From: an uncultured Eubacteriales bacterium
GTDB taxonomy: Bacteria > Bacillota > Clostridia > Oscillospirales > Oscillospiraceae
Length of the DNA stretch: 64,000 bases
Direction of reading: 5' to 3'
Assembly (NCBI GenBank): GCA_900546255.1
Contig: URCB01000002.1
Span: 38,280 to 102,279 of the forward strand
A model generated the notes under the pieces. That model saw only the letters and a list, made by a program, of their open reading frames with translations. It did not search any database and was not told where the DNA came from. A program made the translations under genes and the position numbers. Below, one piece after another: positions 1 through 9,363 of the stretch; positions within the stretch are counted from its first letter, which is position 1; the number at the start of each line of letters is the position of its first letter.

Positions 1-1
1 C

Positions 2-829
2 AGCTGGAAGAAACCCCTCATCAAGGCCCCCCAGCCCCGGGTGCTCATCCCCGTCTTCCCCGGCACCAACTGCGAGTATGACGCCGCCAAGGCCATGGCC
101 CAGGCGGGGGCCGTGCCGGAAATCGTGGTCATCAAGAACCTCACCGCAGGGGACATTGCCCAGTCCATGGACCTGGTGGCCCAGAAGCTGGCCCAGGCCC
201 AGATGGTCTTCCTCCCCGGCGGCTTCTCCGGCGGCGACGAGCCCGACGGCTCGGCCAAGCTCATCACCTCCTTCTTCCGGGCAGAGAAGCTGAAGGACCA
301 GGTCCACGACCTGCTGAAAAACCGGGATGGCCTGATGCTGGGCATCTGCAACGGCTTCCAGGCCCTCATCAAACTGGGCCTGGTACCCTACGGGGAGATC
401 GTCGACACCGACGAGCATTGCCCCACCCTCACCTTTAACACCATCGGCCGGCACCAGTCCCGCCTGGTACACACCCGGGTGGCCTCCAACAAGTCCCCCT
501 GGCTCATGAACACCAAGCCCGGGGAGGTGTACACCGTGCCCATCTCCCACGGGGAGGGGCGGTTCCTGGCCTCCCAGGAACTGGTCCAGCAGCTGGCGGA
601 CAACGGGCAGATCGCCACCCAGTACGTGGACCTGGCAGGCAATCCCACCGCCGATGTCCACTTTAACCCCAACAACTCCGTCTGGGCCATCGAGGGTATC
701 ACCTCTCCCGACGGGCGGGTCCTGGGTAAGATGGGCCACAGCGAACGCACCGGCCCCGGCCTGTATCAGAACGTCCCCGGTGACTATGACATGAAGCTCT
801 TCCGCTCGGCGGTGGAGTATTTCCTGTGA
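2..829 (+). CDS. purL: Phosphoribosylformylglycinamidine synthase, C-terminal part (cut by window edge)
   Basis: This is the glutamine-amidotransferase end of the large single-chain PurL, which makes formylglycinamidine ribonucleotide in purine synthesis. The frame is open to the left edge, so the 5' part is missing from the window; the GTG at 41 is internal, not the start. The visible part begins with the class I amidotransferase signature VLIPVFPGTNCEYD, continues with the nucleophile-elbow region LGICNGFQALIKLG (Cys of GICNG), and ends with the HxE region around FNPNNSVWAIEGI. The fused amidotransferase is the form usual in clostridia. It stops 21 bp before guaB, with an AAAGGAGG site between, so the two are probably one purine operon with fhs. 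Confidence 0.93.
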   Translation, partial: SWKKPLIKAPQPRVLIPVFPGTNCEYDAAKAMAQAGAVPEIVVIKNLTAGDIAQSMDLVAQKLAQAQMVFLPGGFSGGDEPDGSAKLITSFFRAEKLKDQVHDLLKNRDGLMLGICNGFQALIKLGLVPYGEIVDTDEHCPTLTFNTIGRHQSRLVHTRVASNKSPWLMNTKPGEVYTVPISHGEGRFLASQELVQQLADNGQIATQYVDLAGNPTADVHFNPNNSVWAIEGITSPDGRVLGKMGHSERTGPGLYQNVPGDYDMKLFRSAVEYFL

Positions 830-850
830 GAACGAAAGGAGGAGCCCCAC

Positions 851-2356
851 ATGGCTTATTACTATCCCGAACCCTCCCACACCTTCAGTGAGTATCTGTT
901 GGTGCCGGGTTACACGTCTGAGGAGTGCATCCCGGACAACGTCTCCCTCAAGACCCCTCTGGTGAAGTATCGGAAGGGGGAGGAGGAGTGCCCCATCAGC
1001 CTGAACATCCCCCTGGTCTCCGCCATCATGCAGGCCGTGTCCAACGACACCCTGGCCGTGGCCCTGGCCAAGGAGGGGGGCCTGTCCTTCATCTACGGCT
1101 CCCAGTCCATCGCCGATGAGGCCGCCATGGTCCGCCGGGTGAAGAGCAGTAAGGCCGGCTTCGTCATCAGCGCCTCCAACCTCACCCCGGACCATACCCT
1201 GGCGGATGTGCTGGCCCTGAAGGAGAAGAACGGCTTCTCCACCGTGGCCATCACCGAGGATGCCACCCCCAACGGCAAGCTCCTGGGGCTGGTCACCAGC
1301 CGGGACTACCGGGTGACCCGGATGAGCACCGACGTTCCCGTGCGGGACTTTATGACCCCCCGGGAAAAGCTCATCACCGCCCCTGCCTCCACCACCTTGA
1401 AGGAGGCCAACGACATCATTTGGGACAATAAGCTCAACGCCCTGCCGGTGGTGGACGACGAGGATCACCTGATGTACTTCGTCTTCCGCAAGGACTACTC
1501 CGAGCACAAGGAGCATCCCCTGGCCCTTCAGGACGCCGACAAGCGCTACCTGGTGGGGGCCGGCATCAACTCCAAGGACTACGAGGAGCGGGTGCCCGCC
1601 CTGGTGGAGGCCGGGGCCGATATCCTGTGCATCGACTCCTCCGAGGGATACTCCGTCTGGCAGAAAAAGACCATCGACTTCATCCGAGAGAAGTACGGCG
1701 ACACCGTCAAGGTGGGCGCCGGCAACGTGGTGGACCGGGAGGGCTTCCGCTTCCTGGCCCGGGCCGGGGCCGACTTTGTGAAGGTAGGCATCGGCGGCGG
1801 CTCCATCTGCATCACCCGGGAGACCAAGGGCATCGGCCGCGGCCAGGCCTCTGCCCTCATCGAGGTGGCAGCGGCCCGGGATGAGTATTTCAAGGAGACC
1901 GGCGTCTATGTGCCCATCTGCTCCGACGGCGGCATCGTCTTTGACTTCCACATGACCCTGGCCCTGGCCATGGGGGCCGACTTCCTGATGCTGGGCCGGT
2001 ACTTCGCCCGGTTCGACGAGAGCCCCACCAACAAACTCATGGTCAACGGCGCCTACGTGAAGGAATATTGGGGCGAGGGGTCTAACCGCGCCCGCAACTG
2101 GCAACGCTATGACCTGGGTGGTAAGAACGACCTGGCCTTTGAGGAAGGCGTGGACTCCTACGTGGCCTACGCCGGTTCCCTCCACGACAACGTGGAGAAG
2201 AGCCTGTACAAGGTCAAGTCCACCATGTGCAACTGCGGCGTGATCACCATTCCCGACCTGCAGCAGAACGCCAAGCTCACCCTGGTCTCTGCCACCAGCA
2301 TTGTGGAGGGCGGCTACCATGACGTCACCCTCCGCACCACCAGCGGCGGCCAGTAA
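851..2356 (+). CDS. guaB: IMP dehydrogenase (Tritrichomonas-like branch)
   Basis: Oxidises IMP to XMP with NAD, the committed step to GTP. The 501-residue protein has an N-terminal barrel segment, a pair of CBS domains at about residues 100-220, and the catalytic barrel. The catalytic loop reads [12 protein letters not shown] with the nucleophile Cys at residue 320, where most bacterial enzymes have a GPGSICTTR-type loop. The flap region contains [17 protein letters not shown]. The N-terminus ([16 protein letters not shown]) and the loop match my recollection of the divergent Tritrichomonas foetus enzyme (503 aa, catalytic Cys319) rather than the common bacterial type. A strong AAAGGAGG precedes the ATG. 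It lies between purL and fhs, which fits a purine cluster. Confidence 0.95.
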   Translation: MAYYYPEPSHTFSEYLLVPGYTSEECIPDNVSLKTPLVKYRKGEEECPISLNIPLVSAIMQAVSNDTLAVALAKEGGLSFIYGSQSIADEAAMVRRVKSSKAGFVISASNLTPDHTLADVLALKEKNGFSTVAITEDATPNGKLLGLVTSRDYRVTRMSTDVPVRDFMTPREKLITAPASTTLKEANDIIWDNKLNALPVVDDEDHLMYFVFRKDYSEHKEHPLALQDADKRYLVGAGINSKDYEERVPALVEAGADILCIDSSEGYSVWQKKTIDFIREKYGDTVKVGAGNVVDREGFRFLARAGADFVKVGIGGGSICITRETKGIGRGQASALIEVAAARDEYFKETGVYVPICSDGGIVFDFHMTLALAMGADFLMLGRYFARFDESPTNKLMVNGAYVKEYWGEGSNRARNWQRYDLGGKNDLAFEEGVDSYVAYAGSLHDNVEKSLYKVKSTMCNCGVITIPDLQQNAKLTLVSATSIVEGGYHDVTLRTTSGGQ

Positions 2357-2404
2357 GCCCATTGATCCAGCCAAGTTTTCCAGAAAAGAAAGGAGAGGAT
2401 TCCC

Positions 2405-4072
2405 ATGCGGAGTGACATTGAGATCGCCCAGGCCTGCCCCATGCAGCACATTCGGGACATCGCCCGGGAGGCCGGCATTGCGGAGGAGTACCTGGAGCAG
2501 TACGGCAACTACAAAGCCAAGATCGACACCAAGTTTTTCCAGGACCACCAGGGACCAGACGGCAAGCTGATCCTGGTCACCGCCATCACCCCCACCCCTG
2601 CCGGGGAGGGGAAGACCACCACCACCGTGGGCCTGGCCGACGGCCTGCGAAAGATCGGCAAGAAATCCGTGGTGGCCCTGCGGGAGCCCTCTCTGGGCCC
2701 GGTTTTCGGCCTGAAGGGCGGGGCCGCCGGCGGCGGCTATGCCCAGGTGGTGCCTATGGAGGACATCAACCTCCACTTCACCGGGGACTTCCACGCCATT
2801 GGCGCAGCCAACAACCTGCTGGCCGCGATGCTGGACAACCACATCCAGCAGGGCAATTCCCTGGGCATTGACGTGAAGAAGATCACCTGGAAGCGCTGCG
2901 TGGACATGAACGACCGCCAGCTGCGCAACATTGTAGACGGCCTGGGCGGCCGGATGCAGGGCGTGCCCCGGGAGGACGGGTTCGACATCACCGTGGCCTC
3001 CGAGGTCATGGCGGTGCTTTGCCTGGCCACCTCCATCACCGATTTGAAGGAGCGGCTGAGCCGCATGGTGGTGGCCTACACCTACGATGACAAGCCCGTC
3101 ACCGCTGGGGATCTGAAGGCCGCCGGGGCCATGACCGCCCTGCTGAAGGACGCGCTGAAACCCAACCTGGTCCAGACACTGGAGGGCACTCCTGCCCTCA
3201 TCCACGGGGGCCCCTTTGCCAACATCGCCCACGGCTGCAACTCCATCATGGCCACCAAGGCGGCCCTGAAACTGGGGGACTATGCGGTCACCGAGGCCGG
3301 CTTCGGCGCCGACCTGGGGGCGGAGAAATTCCTGGACATCAAGTGCCGCATGGCGGACATCCACCCCGACGCGGTGGTGGTGGTGGCCACGGTGCGGGCC
3401 CTGAAGCACCACGGCGGTGTCGCCAAGGCCGACCTGGGCACCGAGAACCTGGAAGCCCTGGAGAAGGGCCTGCCCAACCTCCTGCGCCATGTGGAGAACA
3501 TCACCAAGGTCTTTGGCCTGCCCTGCGTGGTGGCCATCAACCGCTTCCCCCTGGACACCGAGGCAGAACTGGCCCTCATCGAGGCCAAGTGCAAGGAACT
3601 GGGGGTCAACGTGGCCCTCTCCGAGGTGTGGGCCAAGGGGGGCGAGGGCGGCCGTGCCCTGGCCGAGGAAGTGGTCCGCCTGTGTGAGCAGCCCAACCAC
3701 TACCATCCCTCCTATGAGCTGGACACCACCATTGAGGAGAAGCTCCAGACCATTGTCACCAAGATCTACCACGGCAAGGACGTAGTTCTCACCTCCAACG
3801 CCAAGAAGCAGGCCAAGCAGCTGACGGACCAGGGCTACGGCACCTACCCCATCTGCATGGCAAAGACCCAGTACAGCTTCTCGGACAACGCCTCCCTCCT
3901 GGGAGCGCCGGAGGGCTTCACCGTCACCGTGCGGAACCTGAAGGTTTCCGCTGGGGCCGGCTTTATCGTGGCCCTCACTGGGGAGATCCTCACCATGCCT
4001 GGCCTGCCCAAGGTTCCCGCCGCAGAGAAGATCGACGTGGACGAGAACGGACGGATCGAAGGCCTCTTCTAA
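2405..4072 (+). CDS. fhs: Formate-tetrahydrofolate ligase
   Basis: Joins formate to tetrahydrofolate using ATP, giving 10-formyl-THF for two steps of purine synthesis and for clostridial one-carbon metabolism. The 555-residue length is normal for the family. It shows the P-loop [11 protein letters not shown] near residue 63, the following [20 protein letters not shown] stretch, and the C-terminal [16 protein letters not shown] signature. ATG at 2405 has an AAAGGAGAGG site at the usual distance. It follows guaB by 48 bp with no terminator between them, so co-transcription with purL-guaB is likely; a strong hairpin follows its stop codon. Confidence 0.96.
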   Translation: MRSDIEIAQACPMQHIRDIAREAGIAEEYLEQYGNYKAKIDTKFFQDHQGPDGKLILVTAITPTPAGEGKTTTTVGLADGLRKIGKKSVVALREPSLGPVFGLKGGAAGGGYAQVVPMEDINLHFTGDFHAIGAANNLLAAMLDNHIQQGNSLGIDVKKITWKRCVDMNDRQLRNIVDGLGGRMQGVPREDGFDITVASEVMAVLCLATSITDLKERLSRMVVAYTYDDKPVTAGDLKAAGAMTALLKDALKPNLVQTLEGTPALIHGGPFANIAHGCNSIMATKAALKLGDYAVTEAGFGADLGAEKFLDIKCRMADIHPDAVVVVATVRALKHHGGVAKADLGTENLEALEKGLPNLLRHVENITKVFGLPCVVAINRFPLDTEAELALIEAKCKELGVNVALSEVWAKGGEGGRALAEEVVRLCEQPNHYHPSYELDTTIEEKLQTIVTKIYHGKDVVLTSNAKKQAKQLTDQGYGTYPICMAKTQYSFSDNASLLGAPEGFTVTVRNLKVSAGAGFIVALTGEILTMPGLPKVPAAEKIDVDENGRIEGLF

Positions 4073-4096
4073 ACACAACCTATTTGCGAAAGAAAC

Positions 4097-4133
4097 AACC
4101 GCACCGGCCCTGTTTGGGCCGGTGCGGTTGCAG
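4097..4133. terminator. Bidirectional terminator between fhs and tmcAL
   Basis: A perfect 14-bp stem (AACCGCACCGGCCC with its complement, 5-nt loop TGTTT) lies between two converging genes. Short T-rich runs follow on both strands, so it can end both transcripts. Confidence 0.85.
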
Positions 4134-4142
4134 TTTTGGGGG

Positions 4143-5333
4143 TTAAAGACGGATGGGATTCTGCGTATACTCATTCTTTCCAGGGGTTTGGCCAAACTTC
4201 TGGCGGCACAAATCGTAGAGGGCGGTGCACCGGGCCTCCAGCGCGAAGAGGCGGCGGGCCTCCTCCGGCAGGCGGGCAGCGTGGGCGGGCTTCACCAGAA
4301 TGGGCAGGGAGGCGGCGGTCTTCATCTGCCTCAGGAGAATCTGCCCCCGTTGGGTGAAGCCCAGGACCCGAAGATAGGGGAGGGCAGCAGGCCGGTCCTC
4401 GGCTGTGAGCCCCAGGAAAGCCCACAAGACCAGCCGCCGAATCCGGGCCAGGGGATAGCGTTTGGTCTTGGCCAGGGCATAGAGCTGGGGCAGGGAAGTG
4501 GCCTCCTGGGCGGCGGCGAAGAGGCGGTGGTGCAGCCCCTCCCCGCTGTCAGGCAGCCGGGACCAGTCTTCCTCCGTCATGGTCCGCAGCCGGGCCAGCA
4601 CCCCCCGACGCCCGAAGTCCAGCGCGGCGGGATCCTGCCGCAGGGTGGCCTCCTCTGGGGCGGTGAGGTATGGGGTGAGGGGGGCAGGGTCCCCGGCCAG
4701 GATCCTCTCCCGCAGGTAGCTGGCAGAGGCATGGGGGGAGGAGGGGGAAGGCCCCTCATCGTGCCCCGCCCCCTGGCGAGGGACGGTGTGAGGCCGCAGC
4801 GGGCTCTCCAAGGCACGCAGGGCGAGCAAGTACTCTACCCCTAAATTATTGTTGGGTCCCTGGAGACAGCGGGCAGCGTCCCCGAGAAGGGCCGTAGCGG
4901 CCTGCTGCCGGGCCACCGGGAAGGAGAGACCCTCTGCCAGCCCCTGGCGCAGCACTTCCTGCCAGGCAGGGGAGGCCAGGCAGTCCGCTGCGGCCTGCAA
5001 GGGGGGCAGCGCCCCCGCTTCGCTGCCGAAGCTCAAGGTGTCCACCACCCCGGTGGCGGTGAGCAGGCCCACCCCGCCCCGGGCAAAGGGTTCTGCCGAG
5101 GACACCGCCCAAGGGGTGGGCAGTTCCACCACCAGGTCCACCCCCTGGTGGAGGGCCAGGGCAGTCCGGGTCCACTTGTCTGCCAAGGCGGCCTCCCCCC
5201 GCTGGACCCAGTTGCCGCTCATGGCACAGACCACGGCGCAGTCTGCGCCAAAGGCCTGGCGCACCGCCTGGATGTGGTGCCGGTGGCCGCTGTGAAAGGG
5301 GTTATATTCCGCGATGATGCCGATTGTATGCAT
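4143..5333 (-). CDS. tmcAL: tRNA(Met) cytidine acetate ligase (YlbM family)
   Basis: Predicted to acetylate the wobble cytidine of elongator tRNA-Met using acetate and ATP. The N-terminus MHTIGIIAEYNPFHSGHRHH carries the nucleotidyltransferase HxGH motif, and the 396-residue length fits the family. I start it at the ATG at 5333 because GAGGGGTGG lies just upstream and the family begins at this motif; an upstream in-frame start would add about 21 unrelated residues. It is divergent from ackA, an enzyme that makes acetate, across a 161-bp shared promoter region. The name rests on the family motif; the biochemical role is known for the B. subtilis homologue. Confidence 0.88.
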   Translation of the reverse strand: MHTIGIIAEYNPFHSGHRHHIQAVRQAFGADCAVVCAMSGNWVQRGEAALADKWTRTALALHQGVDLVVELPTPWAVSSAEPFARGGVGLLTATGVVDTLSFGSEAGALPPLQAAADCLASPAWQEVLRQGLAEGLSFPVARQQAATALLGDAARCLQGPNNNLGVEYLLALRALESPLRPHTVPRQGAGHDEGPSPSSPHASASYLRERILAGDPAPLTPYLTAPEEATLRQDPAALDFGRRGVLARLRTMTEEDWSRLPDSGEGLHHRLFAAAQEATSLPQLYALAKTKRYPLARIRRLVLWAFLGLTAEDRPAALPYLRVLGFTQRGQILLRQMKTAASLPILVKPAHAARLPEEARRLFALEARCTALYDLCRQKFGQTPGKNEYTQNPIRL

Positions 5334-5380
5334 GGACCAACCACCCCTCGGAAAAATTTTGAAATTTGGGGAAAAAACAG

Positions 5381-5409
5381 TTGTCCTTTCCCGCAAAATG
5401 GGCTAATAT
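5381..5409 (+). promoter_or_regulatory. ackA promoter
   Basis: TTGTCC, a 17-bp spacer and TAATAT precede ackA by about 85 bp, giving a moderately long leader. Confidence 0.65.
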
Positions 5410-5494
5410 ATTCCTGTATGAACTATTTTACCCCCTAGGGGGCAAACAAGCAAGAACCATCCCAAGGATTTACGAGTAAGGAGTGGAAAATACC

Positions 5495-6724
5495 ATGAAA
5501 ATTTTGGTCATCAATGCAGGTAGCTCTTCCCTGAAGTATCAGCTGCTGGATCCCGATACCAAGGAAGTGCTGGCCAAGGGCCTGTGCGAGCGGATCGGCC
5601 TGGACGGCCACATCAAGCACACCCCCACCGGTAAGGATGTCTATGACGCCGACCGTTATATGCCCGACCATGAGGCTGCCATCAAGCTGGTGATGGAAGT
5701 GCTCACCCACAACTACTACGGTGTCATCAAAGATATGTCTGAGATTGACGCAGTGGGCCACCGTGTGGTGCACGGCGGTGAGGAGTTCACCCATTCCGTG
5801 ATCATCGACAAGAACGTGATGAAGGGCATCCGGGAGTGCATCCCCCTGGCCCCCCTCCACAACCCCGCCAACATCACCGGCATCGAGGCCTGCAAGGAAG
5901 TCATGCCCAACACCCCCATGGTGGCTGTGTTCGACACCGCCTTCCACCAGACCATGCCCCCCAAGGCTTACATCTACGCCGTGCCTTACCGCTGGTACAC
6001 CGAGAACAAGGTCCGCCGCTACGGCTTCCACGGCACCTCCCACCAGTACGTCACCGAGCGGGCCGCCGCCCTGCTGGGCCGCCCCATTGAGGAGCTGCGC
6101 ATCGCCAGCCTCCACCTGGGCAACGGTGCCTCCACCTGCTCTGTGAAGTTCGGCAAGTCCATCGACACCTCCATGGGCTTCACTCCCCAGGACGGCCTGC
6201 CCATGGGCACCCGTGCCGGCGCCATCGACGCGGCCATCGTGGACTACATCGTGGACCAGCGGGGCAACTCCACCAAGCGCGTGGAGAGCGCCCTGAACAA
6301 GGAGTCCGGCGTGCTGGGCATCTCCGGCATCTCCTCCGACTTCCGTGACCTGGAGGCCGCCGCTGCCGAGGGCAACGAGCGCGCCCAGCTGGCCATTGAC
6401 GTCTTCTGCTACAAGGTCACCAAGCGCATCGGCTCCTGTGCCGCCGCCATGGGCGGCCTGGACGCCGTGGTCTTCACCGCCGGCGTGGGCGAGAACTCCC
6501 CCACCCTCCGCGCCCGGATCGTGGAGGGCCTGGAGTTCCTGGGCCTGAAGCTGGACCCCGAGAAGAACAAGGTCCGCGGCAAGGAGGCCATCATCTCCAC
6601 CGACGACTCCCCCAACAAGATCCTCATGATCCCCACCAACGAGGAGCTGATGATCGCCCTGGACACTGCCAAGCTGGTCCGTGCTGCAGAGGCGGAGAAG
6701 GCCCAGCCCGAGGAAGAGGCCTGA
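5495..6724 (+). CDS. ackA: Acetate kinase
   Basis: Interconverts acetyl phosphate plus ADP and acetate plus ATP, the substrate-level phosphorylation step of acetate fermentation. It begins MKILVINAGSSSLKYQL, contains HRVVHGGEEFTHS, the GFHGTSHQYV active-site stretch, and MGTRAGAIDAAIVD. Its 409 residues are close to the usual 400; the last dozen (AEKAQPEEEA) form an acidic tail. ATG 5495 has AAGGAG about ten bases upstream; the GTG at 5483 overlaps that site and is rejected. No pta lies beside it, so acetyl-phosphate must be made by a gene elsewhere. A terminator follows. Confidence 0.96.
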   Translation: MKILVINAGSSSLKYQLLDPDTKEVLAKGLCERIGLDGHIKHTPTGKDVYDADRYMPDHEAAIKLVMEVLTHNYYGVIKDMSEIDAVGHRVVHGGEEFTHSVIIDKNVMKGIRECIPLAPLHNPANITGIEACKEVMPNTPMVAVFDTAFHQTMPPKAYIYAVPYRWYTENKVRRYGFHGTSHQYVTERAAALLGRPIEELRIASLHLGNGASTCSVKFGKSIDTSMGFTPQDGLPMGTRAGAIDAAIVDYIVDQRGNSTKRVESALNKESGVLGISGISSDFRDLEAAAAEGNERAQLAIDVFCYKVTKRIGSCAAAMGGLDAVVFTAGVGENSPTLRARIVEGLEFLGLKLDPEKNKVRGKEAIISTDDSPNKILMIPTNEELMIALDTAKLVRAAEAEKAQPEEEA

Positions 6725-6758
6725 GAGTCGATCCTTCTGTTTCCAACGATATAACCGC

Positions 6759-6793
6759 AAAAAAACCGGACCCGTCATGGGTCCGGTTTTTTA
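6759..6793. terminator. Terminator after ackA
   Basis: AAAAACCGGACCC pairs with GGGTCCGGTTTTT around the loop GTCAT. A-rich and T-rich flanks let it work for both ackA and the converging ATPase gene. Confidence 0.9.
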
Positions 6794-6831
6794 CGGTGTT
6801 GGGAAGGGGGACGTGCCTCTCGTTGTGGTGC

Positions 6832-9219
6832 TCAGGCAGCGCGCTTGCCGCCCTCTGCTTTCTGCAGAAGGAGCAGGAGCCCCTCCAGGGCCTTGTTCAG
6901 CAGCCAGATCACCGAGGGGATCAGCAGGGTAAACAGGATCAGAATGAGATATCCACCGAAGGACAAGGGGGACAGGGAGAAGAGTCCCGGGAGGAAGAGG
7001 ACAATGAACACCAGGGCGGCGATCAGTCCGGCCATCATGCCCACATGGAGTCTGTTCACAGGCTTGGCCACCTTCCAGAGCATGAAGAAGCCCACAATGG
7101 TCACCAGCAGCGCGGTGATGGTGGAGATCTCATTGTTGTTGATCTGGAAGGCCTGCTGGAAGAGCAGGACAAAGATGATAATGAATAGGTCTGTGAAAGC
7201 CGCAGGGAGCGCCCGGAGAATGGCGTTTCGGAGGAACTTCCCTTGAACCAAGTTCTCGTTGGGCTCCAAGGCCAGGATCAGCGAGGGGATACCAATGGCC
7301 AACAGGCTCATCAGCGTGAGCTGGGAGGGGGTCAGAGGATAGGAGAAGGCCGCTGTGATGGAGATGACGGCTAGGATCAGGGAGAAGATGTTCTTCACCA
7401 GGTACAGCGAGGCGGCCCGTTCAATGTTGTTGATAACCCGGCGCCCCTCGGCCACCACCGAGGGCATGGAGGAGAAGTCGGAGTTCATCAGCACCAGGTC
7501 AGAGATCTGGGCAGCCACGTCACTGCCGGAGGCCATGGCCACGCTGCAGTCGGCCTCCTTCAGGGCCAGCACGTCGTTGACGCCGTCACCGGTCATGGCC
7601 ACGGTGTGTTTCTTGCTTTGGAGGGCTTGGATGAGCTGTTTCTTCTGATTGGGCTTCACCCGGCCGAAGACGTTATAGGTCTCGCAAGCGGCGGCGACCT
7701 CGGCCTCCGTGGTCAGGGTGGAGGCATCCACGTACTTGTCGGCCCCTTCAATCCCGGCCTCCCGGGCGGCGGCAGCCACGGTGACGGGGTTGTCCCCGGA
7801 GATCACTTTGATGGTCACGCCCTGGTCCCGGAAGTAGGCAAAGGTCTCCTTGGCGTTTTCCCGGACGGGGTTGCGCAGCAATATGAAGGCCAAGGGATGG
7901 GGGTCGGCAATGCCCCGGCCGTTGGGCCCCGGGCGGCAGGCGGCCAGGAGAAGCACCCGGCTGCCGTCGGCCATGGCCTCCTCTGCCACGGCCCGGTGGG
8001 GGGCATAGCCCTCCGCCCCTAGAATGAATTCCGGGGCCCCCAGGACGTAGCTCTCCTCCTCGCCATAGGAGACAGCGCTGTATTTGGTCTCAGAGGAGAA
8101 GCCCAGGACCTGGACGGCCTTGCGGAAGTCATCCCGCTTCAGGGCCTTCTGCAGGGCCTGCATGGTTTCGTTGTCCGGCTCCATGTTGGAGACAAAGTCG
8201 GACAGGACGGTTTCCAGCCCCTCCTGGGTCAGCTGGGTGTCCAGAGGGAGCAGGCCGCAGTAGGCCATTTCCGGCTGGGTGATGGTGCCGGTTTTGTCTA
8301 CGCACAGCACGTCCACCCGGGCCAGGGTCTCGGTGCACTTGAGATCCTGTACCAAGGTGTTTCGCTGGGCCAGGCGCAAGACGCTGGCGGCCAGGGCCAA
8401 ACTCACCATCAGGTACAGCCCTTCGGGGATCATGCCGATAACGGCGGCGGCGGTGGTCTCCACCCCTTCCTTTACAGTCAGGTGGAGGAGGGAGTATTGC
8501 CGGTAAAACAGCAGCCCTCCGATGGGGACGATGAGGATGCCGATGCCGATGAGCAACCGGTTCAAGGAGCGCATCATCCCAGGCAGGTGGCTCTTTTTGG
8601 ATTTTTTGGCCTCGTTGGTCAGGCGGGAAGCATAGGACTCTGCCCCCACATGGGTGAGCACGGCGTAACACTTGCCAGAGACAACAAAGCTGCCGGAGAG
8701 CAGCTCGCTGCCCTCCCCTTTGGTGATTTCGTCCGACTCACCGGTGATCAGGGACTCGTTCACCTGGACACTGCCGGAGACCACTTTGGCATCGGCCGGA
8801 ATTTGGTTGCCGGCGGAGAGGATGACCAGGTCATCCTGTACCAAGTGGCTGGTGGGGATGGTGCCTTCGATTCCATCTCGAACCACTTGGGACCGTGGGG
8901 CAGAGAGGAGGGAGAGGGAGTCCAATTTTTTCTTGGCATGGAGCTCCTGGATGATGCCGATGGCAGTGTTGGCGGCCACCACCAGGAGGAAAATCAACTC
9001 TCCGAAAGAGCCCACCGCGATCAGAAAACCGGCGATGATATAGAAGATGATGTTAAAGAAGGAGAAGAGATTCTCCAGGACAATCCGCTTCACCGTTTTG
9101 GTGGGAGATTCTGGCGGGGTGTTGACCTGGCCAGCTTGGATCCGTTTTCGAACCTGGGCGGTGGTGAGGCCCGCAGGTCCCTGTCCGGAGGGGCCGGCGG
9201 GTTGGTTCAGTGCAGGCAT
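6832..9219 (-). CDS. Cation-translocating P-type ATPase, CtpE-like
   Basis: Pumps a cation across the membrane using ATP. Visible motifs are the actuator TGES loop (LITGESDEI), the phosphorylation site DKTGTIT, the hinge TGDGVNDVLALKEAD, and a membrane-segment motif IPEGL in MIPEGLYLMVSLALA. IPEGL and the overall order resemble the CtpE group, reported as calcium-linked in mycobacteria, more than the classical Ca or Mg pumps, so the substrate is uncertain. The C-terminal third has about six membrane segments. The start is placed at ATG 9219 (MPALNQ), which has GGAGGC upstream; the first in-frame start adds 12 residues. It is a single-gene unit, with a terminator from the gene behind it just upstream. 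Confidence 0.88.
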   Translation of the reverse strand: MPALNQPAGPSGQGPAGLTTAQVRKRIQAGQVNTPPESPTKTVKRIVLENLFSFFNIIFYIIAGFLIAVGSFGELIFLLVVAANTAIGIIQELHAKKKLDSLSLLSAPRSQVVRDGIEGTIPTSHLVQDDLVILSAGNQIPADAKVVSGSVQVNESLITGESDEITKGEGSELLSGSFVVSGKCYAVLTHVGAESYASRLTNEAKKSKKSHLPGMMRSLNRLLIGIGILIVPIGGLLFYRQYSLLHLTVKEGVETTAAAVIGMIPEGLYLMVSLALAASVLRLAQRNTLVQDLKCTETLARVDVLCVDKTGTITQPEMAYCGLLPLDTQLTQEGLETVLSDFVSNMEPDNETMQALQKALKRDDFRKAVQVLGFSSETKYSAVSYGEEESYVLGAPEFILGAEGYAPHRAVAEEAMADGSRVLLLAACRPGPNGRGIADPHPLAFILLRNPVRENAKETFAYFRDQGVTIKVISGDNPVTVAAAAREAGIEGADKYVDASTLTTEAEVAAACETYNVFGRVKPNQKKQLIQALQSKKHTVAMTGDGVNDVLALKEADCSVAMASGSDVAAQISDLVLMNSDFSSMPSVVAEGRRVINNIERAASLYLVKNIFSLILAVISITAAFSYPLTPSQLTLMSLLAIGIPSLILALEPNENLVQGKFLRNAILRALPAAFTDLFIIIFVLLFQQAFQINNNEISTITALLVTIVGFFMLWKVAKPVNRLHVGMMAGLIAALVFIVLFLPGLFSLSPLSFGGYLILILFTLLIPSVIWLLNKALEGLLLLLQKAEGGKRAA

Positions 9220-9250
9220 AGGCGTGCCTCCGATTTCTGGGAGTTTGGGA

Positions 9251-9296
9251 AACAAAAACCGGAGGCCCAGGGCACATGGCCCATTAGGCCTCCGGT
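9251..9296 (-). terminator. Terminator of the radical SAM gene
   Basis: On the minus strand ACCGGAGGCC pairs with GGCCTCCGGT around a 19-nt loop and is followed by TTTTTGTTT, ending the gene that lies upstream (9364-10740). Confidence 0.75.
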
Positions 9297-9363
9297 CCGT
9301 GTAACCAAAGGTAGTATACTATTTTTCGTCAGGAATAACAAGGAATAGATTGTAAACTTTGGA

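Noticed and set aside
5435-6778. A 447-codon minus-strand frame opposite ackA
   Set aside because: Exact antisense of acetate kinase and repetitive in Gly/Val/His; no start signals.
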